Origin: Mesorhizobium sp. NBSH29
GTDB taxonomy: Bacteria; Pseudomonadota; Alphaproteobacteria; Rhizobiales; Rhizobiaceae
NCBI RefSeq assembly: GCF_015500055.1
Contig: NZ_CP045492.1
Span: 2,676,501-2,740,500 of the forward strand
Direction of reading: 5' to 3'
DNA length: 64,000 nucleotides
Positions 9,864-18,797 of this stretch are shown here, in pieces. Below the pieces are notes generated by a model. It was not told the DNA's origin, ran no database searches, and worked only from the letters and a program-made list of their open reading frames with translations. Within the stretch, counting starts at the first letter, position 1; each line of letters opens with the position of its first letter. The position numbers were made by a program, and so were the translations under genes.

Positions 9864-10601
9864 ATGAACGACAGGAAAACATCCCAGGTGACACAACAGA
9901 AGGTCGAAAAGCCGGCACCCGTACGTTCGGGTGCCGGAGAAATCGAGGCCTTTGTACGCCATGCACGCGCTCTTGCCACGGTGCAAAAAGATGGTGGCCG
10001 TCTGATTTTGGCTCTTGATGCCACCATGAGCCGCCAGCCGACTTGGGACCTTGCTTGCCAATTGCAGGCCCAGATGTTTGACGCGACGGGCAAAGCCGGG
10101 GCGCTGAATGTCCAGCTGGTCTATTTTCGTGGGCTCGGCGAATGCCGGTCGTCAAAATTCACTGATGATACTGCTGTGCTGAAGGATCTGATGGCCCGCA
10201 TCGAGTGCCGGGGAGGCCACACCCAGATAGGCAAGGTTTTCTCGCATGCACTCACCGAACACAAGGGAGGCAAGGTCAATGCCGTCGTCTTCATCGGTGA
10301 TGCGATGGAAGAAGCGGTTGATGATCTTGCCGCCAAGGCCGGTGCCCTTGGCCTCAGGGGCGTCCCGCTGTTCCTGTTTCAGGAGGGCCACGACCCGACG
10401 ACCGAAAGCGCGTTCAAAGAGTTCGCGCGCCTTTCCAAAGGTGCCTGGTTCCGGTTTGACCGCAATGCCGCTGCGGCGCTGGCGAAGCTTTTGTCGGCAG
10501 TGGCGGTTTTCGCCACCGGCGGGCTGGCAGCATTGGAAGCGCGGGACCGACCGGAGGACCGTCTAATGATCGAGCATTTGAGAGGCAGCAACCCGGCATG
10601 A
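9864..10601 (+). CDS. VWA domain-containing protein
   Basis: The 245-residue product begins MNDRKTSQVTQQKVEKP. After a polar N-terminus it enters a von Willebrand factor A-like fold: RLILALDATMSRQPTW (about 46-61; Asp and Ser of a MIDAS-like D-x-[ST]-x-S variant, here DATMS), LVYFRGLGECR, GGHTQIGKV (second MIDAS Thr) and VFIGDAMEE (third acidic site). No signal peptide or membrane helix is visible, so it is probably cytoplasmic. Its last codons overlap the next gene (ATGA at 10598), a membrane-anchored J-domain protein, implying coupled translation. I infer the two act together; the partner of the VWA domain is unknown. The upstream in-frame extension overlaps DUF1489 and is not used. Confidence 0.82.
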   Translation: MNDRKTSQVTQQKVEKPAPVRSGAGEIEAFVRHARALATVQKDGGRLILALDATMSRQPTWDLACQLQAQMFDATGKAGALNVQLVYFRGLGECRSSKFTDDTAVLKDLMARIECRGGHTQIGKVFSHALTEHKGGKVNAVVFIGDAMEEAVDDLAAKAGALGLRGVPLFLFQEGHDPTTESAFKEFARLSKGAWFRFDRNAAAALAKLLSAVAVFATGGLAALEARDRPEDRLMIEHLRGSNPA

Positions 10602-11293
10602 CAGTAATCTTCTCAATCCTGGGCGGGTTGTTGCTCCTGGTTGCCCTGGCGAACGGCTTCCTGCGGGCAACACCAGCACAATTGGCGGGCGGGTTGCGCC
10701 TTGCCGGTCCTGTTATTGTGGCTCTGCTAGGCATCGGATTGATGCTTCTAGGTCGCGCTGCCATCGGGGGCGGACTGATCTCCATGGCGCTTGCATGGTA
10801 CAGCTCAAGCCGTATGCGGCGTTCGGCAAAACGTACGCCCGGTCAAAATTCTACGGTACGCACCGCTGCACTGGAGATGGAACTCGACCACGACAGCGGC
10901 GTGCTGGAGGGGATCGTACTGGCCGGCAAGCATGAGGGTCGAGCGCTGAACTCGATGAGCGAGGAAGAGTTGAAAGGCCTTGGCGCCGAACTGGCGTCCG
11001 ATCCCGAGAGCCAGCAACTAGTCGAGACTTACCTTGACGGCCGCTTTCCCCTCTGGCGTAAACACGCGGAGCCGAATGACAGCGACGGGCAGAGTGTTGC
11101 GCCAGCTTCTGGCGCCATGACTAAGAAGGAGGCCTACCAGGTCCTTGGTCTTGAGGCGGGTGCCTCCACGACGGAGATCCGCAAGGCGCACCGCCGCCTG
11201 ATGCAGCGCGTTCACCCCGATCTCGGCGGGACCTCGTTCCTTGCGACGCGTATCAACGAAGCCAAGGACATCCTTCTCTCTGATCACAATTGA
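10598..11293 (+). CDS. Membrane-anchored J-domain protein with Pam18/Tim14-like C-terminal J domain
   Basis: A 231-residue protein with two N-terminal membrane helices (about 3-20 and 36-68), a middle region of about 100 residues, and a J domain at the extreme C-terminus (about 175-231). The HPD motif is at 206-208 in VHPDLGG, preceded by IRKAHRRLM (194-202) and followed by RINEAKDIL (218-226). The combination of an N-terminal anchor, C-terminal J domain, AHRR and HPDxGG...INEAKD closely recalls mitochondrial Pam18/Tim14, which stimulates Hsp70 at the import channel. The bacterial role is unknown; stimulation of DnaK near the membrane is the simplest inference. The ATG overlaps the VWA gene stop by four bases. 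It converges on the D-Ala-D-Ala carboxypeptidase gene. Confidence 0.87.
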   Translation: MTVIFSILGGLLLLVALANGFLRATPAQLAGGLRLAGPVIVALLGIGLMLLGRAAIGGGLISMALAWYSSSRMRRSAKRTPGQNSTVRTAALEMELDHDSGVLEGIVLAGKHEGRALNSMSEEELKGLGAELASDPESQQLVETYLDGRFPLWRKHAEPNDSDGQSVAPASGAMTKKEAYQVLGLEAGASTTEIRKAHRRLMQRVHPDLGGTSFLATRINEAKDILLSDHN

Positions 11294-11333
11294 CGCTCCT
11301 TCGACACGGTGACTTTCCTGGAGGTGGGGCCGA

Positions 11334-12743
11334 TTATTGCTGGACCGCGTAACACGCGATCTTCTTTTTCTTGAGAACGTCACAGGCGTTCCACGCGGCA
11401 GTTTTCGTTTCAAAGCCGCCGAAGCGTGCGCGATAGTAGGTGGTGCCGCTCTTCTCAAACTGCATGGTGAAGGGGGAGGCTGAAGCAAGCACGGTCGGCG
11501 CTTTCTCGGTCGTGCGCGCCAGCATGCCGCGCGCTTCTTCCTCGCTCGGCGATGACGCAACCTGTACGGCCCACCCTCCCTGCGATTTTGATGCTCTCTG
11601 CGAAGTTGATGCGGTGTTTATAGGATCCACAGCAACTTTGGGCCGGCGGATAGGTGCCGGAATCGGTGCGGCATAGGCCTGCATCACCGGCATTGTGGTT
11701 TCCTCTGTCTCGATGACGGTCTGCTGCGCCATCTGCGCGCTTTCAGCATCGAGAACTTCTTGTTCGCTCAGCGCCACGATCACGCCTTTGCGGGGCCGTG
11801 AATCAGGCGTCGGTGCATTGCGCTTGGGCAACATGGAGGCGACAGGCGAGGCCAACGTCGGTGTTTCGCTAGTCCGGGCAATCAGCTGTCCACCGCCGCG
11901 GGTCGAGGCGCGTGGCAGATATCTTTTGATGAGTTCGGCCATCTGGTTATCGCGAGCGCTGCTCGATGCTCCGCCCAGCACCACGGCGACGATACGACGA
12001 TCACCGCTCTGGACAGATGATGCCAGGTTGAAGCCAGAGGCGCGCGTATAGCCGGTCTTGATGCCGTCAACACCCTCGATTTTGCCAAGCAGCCGGTTGT
12101 GGTTGCCGATGCGGGTGCGACCGTAGGTGAAGGATCGTGTCGAAAAATATTTGAACTCGCGTGGATAGTGCTCTTTCAGGGCGATCCCCAGCAGCGCCAG
12201 GTCGCGGGCGGTCGATTTCTGGTCGGAATTTGGAAGGCCGTGAGCATTTTTGAACGTGGTGCCGCTCATACCGAGCGCGCGCGCCTTGGCAGTCATCATA
12301 CGGGCAAAAGCCTGCTCCGAACCGCCCAACATTTCGGCCAGTGCAGTCGCAGAATCATTGGCTGAGCGCGTGACCAGCGAATAGATAGCCGTTTCGACGT
12401 CGATCGAATTGCCGGCCTTCACGCCTAGTTTGGTTGGCGACTCAGCGGCAGCCCGCGCCGAGAAAGGCACGCGGGTTTGCAATGTGATTTTTCGGCCGTT
12501 GATCGCCTCGAAGACGAGGTAGAGAGTCATCATCTTGGTGAGTGACGCAGGGTAACGCGGCGCATCTGCATTTTCCGAAAACAGCGTCTTGCCAGTATTG
12601 GCATCGATCACGATGGCCGCATGTTTGGAAGACGCGGCAGATGCAGCCGTCGCACTGACGAGCGCGACTGATGCTACCAAAATGCCGCGAAGGGCAACCT
12701 TGAACAAACGCATTGAGAAAATTGAACCTGCCTGTTTACGCAC
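11334..12743 (-). CDS. D-alanyl-D-alanine carboxypeptidase (penicillin-binding protein, S11) with C-terminal SPOR domain
   Basis: The start chosen is GTG at 12743, preceded by AAAGGA with 7 bp spacing, giving 469 residues; ATG at 12713 is the alternative and still retains the signal peptide (RLFKVALRGILVASVALVS...ASA). Catalytic motifs are SLTK (67-70), SAN (127-129) and KTG (229-231). It trims the terminal D-Ala from peptidoglycan stem peptides in the periplasm. After a Pro/Arg-rich linker the last 75 residues (from about WAVQVASSPSEEEAR) form a SPOR domain, known to bind denuded septal glycan, so a role at the division site is likely. It is convergent with the J-domain gene and divergent from the phasin remnant/clpS region. 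Confidence 0.92.
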   Translation of the reverse strand: MRKQAGSIFSMRLFKVALRGILVASVALVSATAASAASSKHAAIVIDANTGKTLFSENADAPRYPASLTKMMTLYLVFEAINGRKITLQTRVPFSARAAAESPTKLGVKAGNSIDVETAIYSLVTRSANDSATALAEMLGGSEQAFARMMTAKARALGMSGTTFKNAHGLPNSDQKSTARDLALLGIALKEHYPREFKYFSTRSFTYGRTRIGNHNRLLGKIEGVDGIKTGYTRASGFNLASSVQSGDRRIVAVVLGGASSSARDNQMAELIKRYLPRASTRGGGQLIARTSETPTLASPVASMLPKRNAPTPDSRPRKGVIVALSEQEVLDAESAQMAQQTVIETEETTMPVMQAYAAPIPAPIRRPKVAVDPINTASTSQRASKSQGGWAVQVASSPSEEEARGMLARTTEKAPTVLASASPFTMQFEKSGTTYYRARFGGFETKTAAWNACDVLKKKKIACYAVQQ

Positions 12744-12923
12744 TTTTTTATCCTTTGAAACGCACTGCACGTAGCGAGACGTCAAAGGTCCTGTCCCGCA
12801 TCTGGAGGAGGCTAGGCGATCAGCGTTACCAATCCGTTTATGGTAACCGCGTCGTTCATAATTTAGCGAAAGTTTGTTCAGCGGTTAATTCAAAGGTTCA
12901 CGATCTGGACGCGCCCACACACG

Positions 12924-13120
12924 ATGAGAGCCGCCGAACACCAGACTTTTTGTGCATATGAGGAGGCAGTTAGGCAGGCTAAACACGCCAAGCGTTATGA
13001 GGGCATCATCTCAGAGTTCGGTAAACTCAACACACTGGTTGCCGATCTCGCCCGGGGCGCCTACAAGCCTAACGAATCGCTTGCGCAAATACCCAGATCA
13101 AGTTGTTTATGGCGGGGGAA
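12924..13120 (+). pseudogene. Phasin-like remnant (C-terminal part only)
   Basis: The region 12744-13366 holds no intact gene. In the frame starting at 12924, the segment from about 12996 to 13100 reads RYEGIISEFGKLNTLVADL followed by ARGAYKPNESLAQ, which resembles the tail of rhizobial phasins (from memory: YEGFVAEATK.GELYADLAK.AYKP.ES). The N-terminal three-quarters of a phasin is not visible in any frame. The frame then runs without a stop through an intrinsic terminator (13143-13174), which makes sense only if the original stop codon was lost. In relatives as I recall them a phasin gene can stand near this spot beside clpS. I therefore read it as a decayed phasin whose terminator survives. 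The stretch 12744-12923 shows only the upstream region of the carboxypeptidase gene. Confidence 0.55.
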
Positions 13121-13142
13121 GCGGGCAAATTGCCCGCGCGCC

Positions 13143-13174
13143 AACCCGGCTGCCTTGCGCAGCCGGGTTTTTTT
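13143..13174 (+). terminator. Rho-independent terminator of the phasin remnant
   Basis: AACCCGGCTG (13143-13152) pairs perfectly with CAGCCGGGTT (13160-13169) around a 7-base loop and runs into seven T residues. A second small hairpin, GCGGGC/GCCCGC (13121-13137), lies just upstream. The T-run is on the plus strand only, so it serves a plus-strand transcript, yet no intact plus-strand gene precedes it. Confidence 0.85.
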
Positions 13175-13366
13175 GTGTTCCCAAGGAACATCCCGTTCAC
13201 GATTGCGCCAAAACTCTGACTTTGAGGGCTGGGCCATATTGTAAGCGCGAGAGAAGGCCTTAAAATCTACGGGTGAGCACCTACATGTCGCATCTCAGGG
13301 GATGGCGACGAGAGGCAGGGAAGTTTGACGACCGACGGGTATTACTTGCGCAGCGGCGTAGAAAAA

Positions 13367-13693
13367 ATGCAGGGCGAAGATGGTGGCAACGGCACGGGCC
13401 GGGGCACGGCCGTCATCACCCGCACCAAGCCGAAGACCAAGAAGCCCAGCCTTTATCGTGTCCTGATTCTGAACGACGACTACACGCCGATGGAATTCGT
13501 GATTCACATTCTGGAGCGGTTTTTCCAGAAGGATCGCGACGCGGCGACCCGCATCATGCTGCACGTGCACAACCACGGTGTTGGCGAATGTGGGGTCTAT
13601 ACTTTCGAAGTGGCCGAGACCAAAGTGTCTCAGGTCATGGATTTCGCCCGTCAGCACCAGCACCCGCTGCAATGCGTGATGGAGAAAAAGTGA
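13367..13693 (+). CDS. clpS: ATP-dependent Clp protease adaptor protein ClpS
   Basis: A 108-residue adaptor beginning [19 protein letters not shown]. The ClpS core is clear: [17 protein letters not shown] (about 32-48, N-degron binding Asn-Asp-Asp), [15 protein letters not shown] (the His of the pocket) and a C-terminal [11 protein letters not shown]. ClpS delivers N-end-rule substrates (Leu, Phe, Tyr, Trp N-termini) to ClpA. A TTG at 13325 with GAGAGG nine bases upstream could give a 122-residue form; ATG at 13367 has no good ribosome-binding site, so the start is unsettled. clpA follows after six bases, so they form an operon. Rhizobia often carry a second clpS elsewhere. Confidence 0.93.
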   Translation: MQGEDGGNGTGRGTAVITRTKPKTKKPSLYRVLILNDDYTPMEFVIHILERFFQKDRDAATRIMLHVHNHGVGECGVYTFEVAETKVSQVMDFARQHQHPLQCVMEKK

Positions 13694-13699
13694 GGTAAC

Positions 13700-16168
13700 A
13701 TGCCGGCTTTCTCCCAAGGCCTCGAAAAGGCGCTTCACCAGGCGCTGACACTTGCCAACGAACGTCACCACGAATACGCGACGCTCGAACATCTTTTGCT
13801 CGCGTTGATCGAGGACGTCGACGCTGCCGCCGTTATGCAAGCGTGCAACGTCGAGCTCGATGAACTGAAACAGACCGTACTCACCTATATCGATACCGAA
13901 CTCGACAATCTGGTGACCGGTTACGACGAAGATTCAAAGCCGACCGCCGGATTCCAGCGCGTCATCCAGCGCGCGGTCATCCATGTGCAGTCGTCCGGCC
14001 GCGAGGAAGTGTCTGGCGCTAATGTTCTGGTGGCGATCTTCGCCGAACGCGAAAGCCATGCCGCCTATTTCCTTCAGGAACAGCAGATGACCCGCTACGA
14101 CGCGGTCAATTACATCTCGCATGGCATCGCCAAGCGTCCCGGTGCAAGTGACGCGCGCAGCCCGCGAGGAGCCGAGGATGATCAGGCGGGCGCGTCGGGG
14201 GGCGAGACGCCCGAGGACAACAACGGCAAGAAAAAGCAGCAGCAGGACGCGCTGACGGCTTATTGCGTCGATTTGAACAAGAAGGCGAAAGCCGGTCGCA
14301 TCGATCCGCTGATCGGGCGCGCAACAGAGATCAACCGGACCATCCAGGTTCTTTGCCGCCGTTCGAAGAACAACCCCCTCTATGTCGGTGATCCGGGCGT
14401 CGGTAAGACCGCCATAGCTGAGGGTCTGGCCAAGCGCATTGTCGATGGCGACGTGCCTGAGGTTCTTTTGGGCTCGACGATTTTCTCTCTCGACATGGGC
14501 ACACTGTTGGCTGGAACCCGCTACCGCGGTGACTTTGAGGAGCGCTTGAAGCAGGTCGTCAAGGAGCTTGAAGAGCATCCCGATGCAATCCTGTTTATCG
14601 ACGAGATCCACACCGTGATCGGCGCCGGCGCAACATCCGGCGGTGCGATGGATGCGTCAAACCTGTTGAAGCCTGCGCTATCATCGGGTGCGATTCGATG
14701 CATCGGATCGACCACCTACAAGGAGTTTCGCCAGTTCTTCGAAAAGGATCGCGCACTTGTGCGTCGGTTCCAGAAGATCGACGTCAACGAGCCTTCAGTT
14801 GACGACACCATTGCCATCATGACCGGGCTAAAACCCTATTTCGAAGAGTTCCACAAGGTCACGTATACGACCGAAGCAATCAAGGCTGCGGTGGAGCTTT
14901 CCGCGCGCTATATCAATGATCGCAAACTGCCAGACAAGGCCATCGATGTTATCGATGAGACTGGCGCATCGCAAATGCTGCTGCCTGAAAAGCAGCGCAA
15001 GAAGTCGATTGGCGTGAAAGAAATCGAGGAGACAGTCGCCACTATGGCGCGGATCCCGCCCAAGACGGTTTCTGCCGACGATGAAATGGTTCTTGCCGGC
15101 CTTGAGATCGAATTGAAGCGTGTCGTCTACGGACAGGATACCGCCATCACGGCGCTGTCTTCAGCCATCAAGCTGGCGCGGGCAGGGTTGCGCGAACCGG
15201 AAAAGCCGATTGGCTCCTATCTGTTCTCCGGCCCCACAGGCGTTGGTAAGACGGAAGTGGCAAAGCAGCTCGCCGCCTCGCTTGGTGTCGAACTTCTGCG
15301 CTTCGACATGTCGGAATATATGGAACGTCACACTATCTCGCGTCTGATCGGCGCACCTCCGGGCTATGTCGGTTTCGACCAGGGCGGTCTGCTCACCGAC
15401 GGCGTAGACCAGCATCCGCATTGCGTGCTGCTGCTTGATGAGGTTGAAAAGGCGCATCCGGACCTATTCAACATCCTGTTGCAGGTCATGGATCACGGCA
15501 AGCTGACCGATCATAACGGCAAGCAGATCGACTTCCGCAACGTGATCCTAATCATGACCACTAATGCGGGTGCCTCGGATGCACAGCGCGCGGCCATTGG
15601 ATTTGGCTCCACCAAGCGGGAAGGCGATGATGTCGAGGCGATCAACCGGCTATTCACGCCGGAATTTCGCAACCGTCTCGATGCCATCATCCCGTTCGGA
15701 ACGCTACCGGTACCGGTCGTGCATCAGGTGGTGCAGAAGTTCGTCATGCAACTTGAAGCCCAGCTTTCAGAACGCGGCGTCACCTTCGACCTATCGCAGG
15801 ATGCCATCGCGTGGCTGGCGGAGAAGGGCTACGACGAGCGCATGGGCGCGAGGCCACTTGGCCGCGTGATCCAGGAGCACATCAAGAAGCCGCTTGCTGA
15901 AGAAGTACTTTTCGGAAAGCTCAAGAAGGGCGGAATCGTCAAGGTCACCGTCGAGGCGAAAGAGACTGGCGAAAAGGGCTTGCATCTTGAAACGATTGCA
16001 GACGAAGCGCGGGTGAAGCCAAAGAAGGAAGTGCCCAAGGATGATCCGGCGCCCCGCCGACCAGCAACCAAAAAGGCTGCGGTCAAGAAGGCAGCGCCGG
16101 CAAAGCCCAAGGCCCCGCCAGCATCTGGCAAGCGCAGCCTCGTGCCGCAACTTCCGCGCAAGAGCTGA
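13700..16168 (+). CDS. clpA: ATP-dependent Clp protease ATP-binding subunit ClpA
   Basis: The 822-residue AAA+ unfoldase of the ClpAP protease. Order of parts: Clp_N repeats (1-145), a polar linker rich in Asp/Gly/Lys (about 150-180), AAA-1 with Walker A GDPGVGKT (about 231) and Walker [12 protein letters not shown]-2 with Walker A GPTGVGKT (about 511) and Walker [13 protein letters not shown], then the D2-small domain ([21 protein letters not shown]). The ClpP-binding IGF-type loop is present as AAIGFGS (about 632-638). The last 50 residues are an unusual Lys/Ala/Pro tail ([19 protein letters not shown]) not found in E. coli ClpA. It follows clpS by six bases and is closed by a strong terminator. 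Confidence 0.96.
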   Translation: MPAFSQGLEKALHQALTLANERHHEYATLEHLLLALIEDVDAAAVMQACNVELDELKQTVLTYIDTELDNLVTGYDEDSKPTAGFQRVIQRAVIHVQSSGREEVSGANVLVAIFAERESHAAYFLQEQQMTRYDAVNYISHGIAKRPGASDARSPRGAEDDQAGASGGETPEDNNGKKKQQQDALTAYCVDLNKKAKAGRIDPLIGRATEINRTIQVLCRRSKNNPLYVGDPGVGKTAIAEGLAKRIVDGDVPEVLLGSTIFSLDMGTLLAGTRYRGDFEERLKQVVKELEEHPDAILFIDEIHTVIGAGATSGGAMDASNLLKPALSSGAIRCIGSTTYKEFRQFFEKDRALVRRFQKIDVNEPSVDDTIAIMTGLKPYFEEFHKVTYTTEAIKAAVELSARYINDRKLPDKAIDVIDETGASQMLLPEKQRKKSIGVKEIEETVATMARIPPKTVSADDEMVLAGLEIELKRVVYGQDTAITALSSAIKLARAGLREPEKPIGSYLFSGPTGVGKTEVAKQLAASLGVELLRFDMSEYMERHTISRLIGAPPGYVGFDQGGLLTDGVDQHPHCVLLLDEVEKAHPDLFNILLQVMDHGKLTDHNGKQIDFRNVILIMTTNAGASDAQRAAIGFGSTKREGDDVEAINRLFTPEFRNRLDAIIPFGTLPVPVVHQVVQKFVMQLEAQLSERGVTFDLSQDAIAWLAEKGYDERMGARPLGRVIQEHIKKPLAEEVLFGKLKKGGIVKVTVEAKETGEKGLHLETIADEARVKPKKEVPKDDPAPRRPATKKAAVKKAAPAKPKAPPASGKRSLVPQLPRKS

Positions 16169-16180
16169 GCGGGTACAATA

Positions 16181-16210
16181 AAAGGGCGTGCCGACTGGCA
16201 CGCCCTTTTC
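16181..16210 (+). terminator. Rho-independent terminator after clpSA
   Basis: AAAGGGCGTGCC (16181-16192) and GGCACGCCCTTT (16197-16208) form a perfect 12-bp stem with a GACT loop, ending in TTTT. It lies 12 bases after the clpA stop. Confidence 0.92.
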
Positions 16211-16282
16211 ATTGGTCCAAAGTCAGAACCGCATGCTTTTTCGTCACTCCCTGATCACGCTCGTGCTACGCGCCGACGCAGG

Positions 16283-17035
16283 ATGATCGACGCACCAGAA
16301 AACCAGACAAATATCGATGCAAGCCACTTCGGCTGGTACCGACGCGGCGTGCGCGCTTCGTTCTCTGTGCCAGGACTTATTCTCACCAGCGCGTTTATAG
16401 GTTTCGCCGGGCTGGCGCGCGAGGCTGGGCTGTCACTGGTGGAGGCTGTTTTCATGACCGGTATGGTCTGGGCGCTCCCGGCCAAGGTGGTGCTGATCGG
16501 CGCGATTATGTCGGGCACCTCGCTTGCCGCAGCAGCCTTTGCTGTTGCTCTTTCCTCTGTCAGGCTGATGCCGATGGTGGTGGCGCTGGCGCCCGAACTG
16601 CGCGGGCCGGGCACCCGCCCATGGGTACTCTATCTCCTGTCGCATTTCGTCGCTGTCACCTCATGGGTGATTGCGATGGAGAAAATCGGCGCGGTACCGC
16701 GCGAGATGCGCACTAGTTATTATCTTGGGCTCGGGTCGACGCTTGTGGTCGCAAACATGCTGGTGGTTGCAGTGGTCTACGCCGTTGCGCCCTCCCTGCC
16801 GCCGGCGGCATCTGCGGGTCTGCTGCTGTTGACCCCCATTTATTTCCTGACGTCCCTCTGGGGGTCGGCGCGCGAACGTGCCAGCCACATCGCCATGGTG
16901 ATCGGTCTGCTGCTCGGGCCAGCGCTGCATATGGCCATCCCGGGGTTTGACCTGCTTGTGACCGGCCTCATCGGGGGCTTCGCGGCCTATGGATGGCACC
17001 GTTTGCGGTTCACCGGAAAGCAATCACGGTCATGA
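16283..17035 (+). CDS. azlC: AzlC family branched-chain amino acid exporter subunit
   Basis: A 250-residue membrane protein with about seven hydrophobic helices. The opening WYRRGVRASFSVPGLILTSA and the central ALSSVRLMPMVVALAPELR (about 92-110) are characteristic of AzlC, the large subunit of the AzlCD exporter, first described for azaleucine resistance in Bacillus and related to BrnFE of Corynebacterium, which exports branched-chain amino acids and methionine. Its stop overlaps the start of azlD by four bases (ATGA at 17032), giving a two-gene unit. No regulator of the Lrp type lies next to it. The substrate is inferred from the family. Confidence 0.88.
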   Translation: MIDAPENQTNIDASHFGWYRRGVRASFSVPGLILTSAFIGFAGLAREAGLSLVEAVFMTGMVWALPAKVVLIGAIMSGTSLAAAAFAVALSSVRLMPMVVALAPELRGPGTRPWVLYLLSHFVAVTSWVIAMEKIGAVPREMRTSYYLGLGSTLVVANMLVVAVVYAVAPSLPPAASAGLLLLTPIYFLTSLWGSARERASHIAMVIGLLLGPALHMAIPGFDLLVTGLIGGFAAYGWHRLRFTGKQSRS

Positions 17036-17382
17036 CCTTCACGTCCCAAGACACCTGGTGGTGGCCATTTGTGTTCATCCTCGTTGCCGGCTGGCTAGCA
17101 ACAGATGCCTGGCGATTTCTGGGTGTTTATTTTGGCGGTCGGGTCTCGGACGACTCTGATGTTCTGGTGCTGGTTCGCGCCATTGCCACCGCGCTTGTCG
17201 CGGCGGTGATCGGCAACCTGATCGTTTTCCCAAGCGGCGCGCTTGCCGACACCTCTCTAGCGTTGAGGGTAGGGGCAGCGGCGGCAGGGTTTCTGGCCTA
17301 TCTACACCTTGGCCGGCGTGTGCTTCTCGGCATCGCCGCAGCCGAAATTGTGTTGGGACTTGGTCTCGCCCTTGGGTTGTGA
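17032..17382 (+). CDS. azlD: AzlD domain-containing small exporter subunit
   Basis: A 116-residue protein with four hydrophobic helices, starting MTFTSQDTWWWPFVF. The TDAWRFLGVYFGGRV segment (about 24-38) and short length fit AzlD, the obligate partner of AzlC. The start at 17032 overlaps the azlC stop, which decides it over the upstream in-frame codon at 16993. The C-terminal GLGLALGL ends one base before the convergent M23 peptidase gene stops (17384). Confidence 0.85.
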   Translation: MTFTSQDTWWWPFVFILVAGWLATDAWRFLGVYFGGRVSDDSDVLVLVRAIATALVAAVIGNLIVFPSGALADTSLALRVGAAAAGFLAYLHLGRRVLLGIAAAEIVLGLGLALGL

Positions 17383-17383
17383 G

Positions 17384-18670
17384 CTAGAGAAATTTCACGA
17401 CCTTCTTGCCTGCCTTCAGAAAACGCAGCGGGTCCACAGGATCGCCATTGTGGCGCACTTCATAGTGAAGATGCGGACCGGTCGAGCGACCTGTGCTCCC
17501 CGAGTCCCCGATAACGGCGTAGGTTTCGACTGAATCGCCGATGGACACGCGGACGCGACTTAAATGCGCATAGCGGGTCGAAAACCCATTGCCGTGATCC
17601 ACTTCAACCATGTTGCCATAGCCGCCATTCGAGCCGGCCTTGGTTACCGTACCCGACGCGGTGACGCGGACGGCAGTGCCAGTCGGTGCCCGAAAATCCA
17701 TACCCGAGTGGAGCGCGGGAATTCCAAGAAGTGGGTCCCGGCGTACGCCATAAGTCGAGGTTATCGCCAGCCCCGGAGCCGGGTTGGATATTGGTAGCTT
17801 GCGCGCCTTGTCCTTGACTTGGTCAAGTGCATCGAGCGCCTGGTCGAGCTCCTTGACCTTGGTCTCGAACATGCTCGCCTTATCAGCCGAAATCAGTGGC
17901 CCACCAGTGGCTTCATCCTTATCGAAGTCTACATCCACTGACAGCCCGGCAGTCTGCAGCGCGTCTCTGATTGTATCTGCAGTTTGATACGCATTTTCGG
18001 CCAGCGCATCGATGCGCGTGATCTGCTCATTTTCAATGGTGCGCAGTGACTGGTTGATTGTCACAAAAATCTTGTCGGCGTGATCGGCCTCGCTCTCGGC
18101 GGTAATGGCAGCCCGCGGCGACCAAAACGCAAATGCACTGGCCGATGTGGCACGCAGTTCTGCCTCCGGCGCGTAGGCTGTCGTCAGCGTCGCCGGGGAG
18201 GCTAGGGCAGCGCTGGTGTCTGGCTTTTGCTCAGGAAGCGGCGCTATTGCAGGCAAGGCGCCTGCCGCCGTATTGGCACGCTCTAGCATCGGCCCAATGC
18301 GCCCATGACGCAGCGTCAGCTGCGACTGGCGCGCAATTAGTTCGCTGACCTTGCTTTCCATCAACTGCTGGTCGAGCAATTGTCGGCTGGTGATGCGGTC
18401 GACCTGCGCGCGCAAGGCCGAGATGCGGTCCTCATAGGCCTGCTGCATTCGCGCCTGCCGCGCCGCAGTGGCTCCCAGTAGGTCATCTCGGAAGACAAGA
18501 TAAGATGTGGCCAGAAGATAGCCGATTGCAACAGCGGCAAGGGCCGAACCAAGCAACGCCATCAGCCAAGGCCGCACGGTGAAGTGCCTGATCTCATCGC
18601 CATGCGCGATGATGATTGTATGGGGCTCTTTGCGTTTGCCAAAAACGGGAGGGCGAGCAGGGTAAGTCAC
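17384..18670 (-). CDS. M23 family metallopeptidase, membrane-anchored, with coiled coil
   Basis: The 428-residue product has a short cytoplasmic start, one membrane helix (about 36-58), a long helical region with RQARMQQAYEDRISALRAQVD-type heptads (about 70-125) and a C-terminal LytM domain. The zinc ligands appear as LHSGMDF (about 320-326) and PHLHYE (about 398-403), so the active site is intact and it should cleave peptide cross-bridges in peptidoglycan. Coiled-coil-plus-M23 proteins can be hydrolases or, when degenerate, EnvC/NlpD-like activators; the intact ligands favour hydrolase. It lies upstream of bcp's 3' end on the same strand with 127 bp between them. The carboxypeptidase and amidase elsewhere in the window act on the same polymer. 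Confidence 0.9.
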   Translation of the reverse strand: MTYPARPPVFGKRKEPHTIIIAHGDEIRHFTVRPWLMALLGSALAAVAIGYLLATSYLVFRDDLLGATAARQARMQQAYEDRISALRAQVDRITSRQLLDQQLMESKVSELIARQSQLTLRHGRIGPMLERANTAAGALPAIAPLPEQKPDTSAALASPATLTTAYAPEAELRATSASAFAFWSPRAAITAESEADHADKIFVTINQSLRTIENEQITRIDALAENAYQTADTIRDALQTAGLSVDVDFDKDEATGGPLISADKASMFETKVKELDQALDALDQVKDKARKLPISNPAPGLAITSTYGVRRDPLLGIPALHSGMDFRAPTGTAVRVTASGTVTKAGSNGGYGNMVEVDHGNGFSTRYAHLSRVRVSIGDSVETYAVIGDSGSTGRSTGPHLHYEVRHNGDPVDPLRFLKAGKKVVKFL

Positions 18671-18797
18671 GAGGCAAAAACTTCCATGCGAGGGATGACC
18701 ATCGACTGGAAGGATTACACATTGTTAGGGTTAACAAAGATTTGAACGTGTGACCGGTTGTGGTCCAATCACGCAATTTTTCTAAAATAGACGACGC

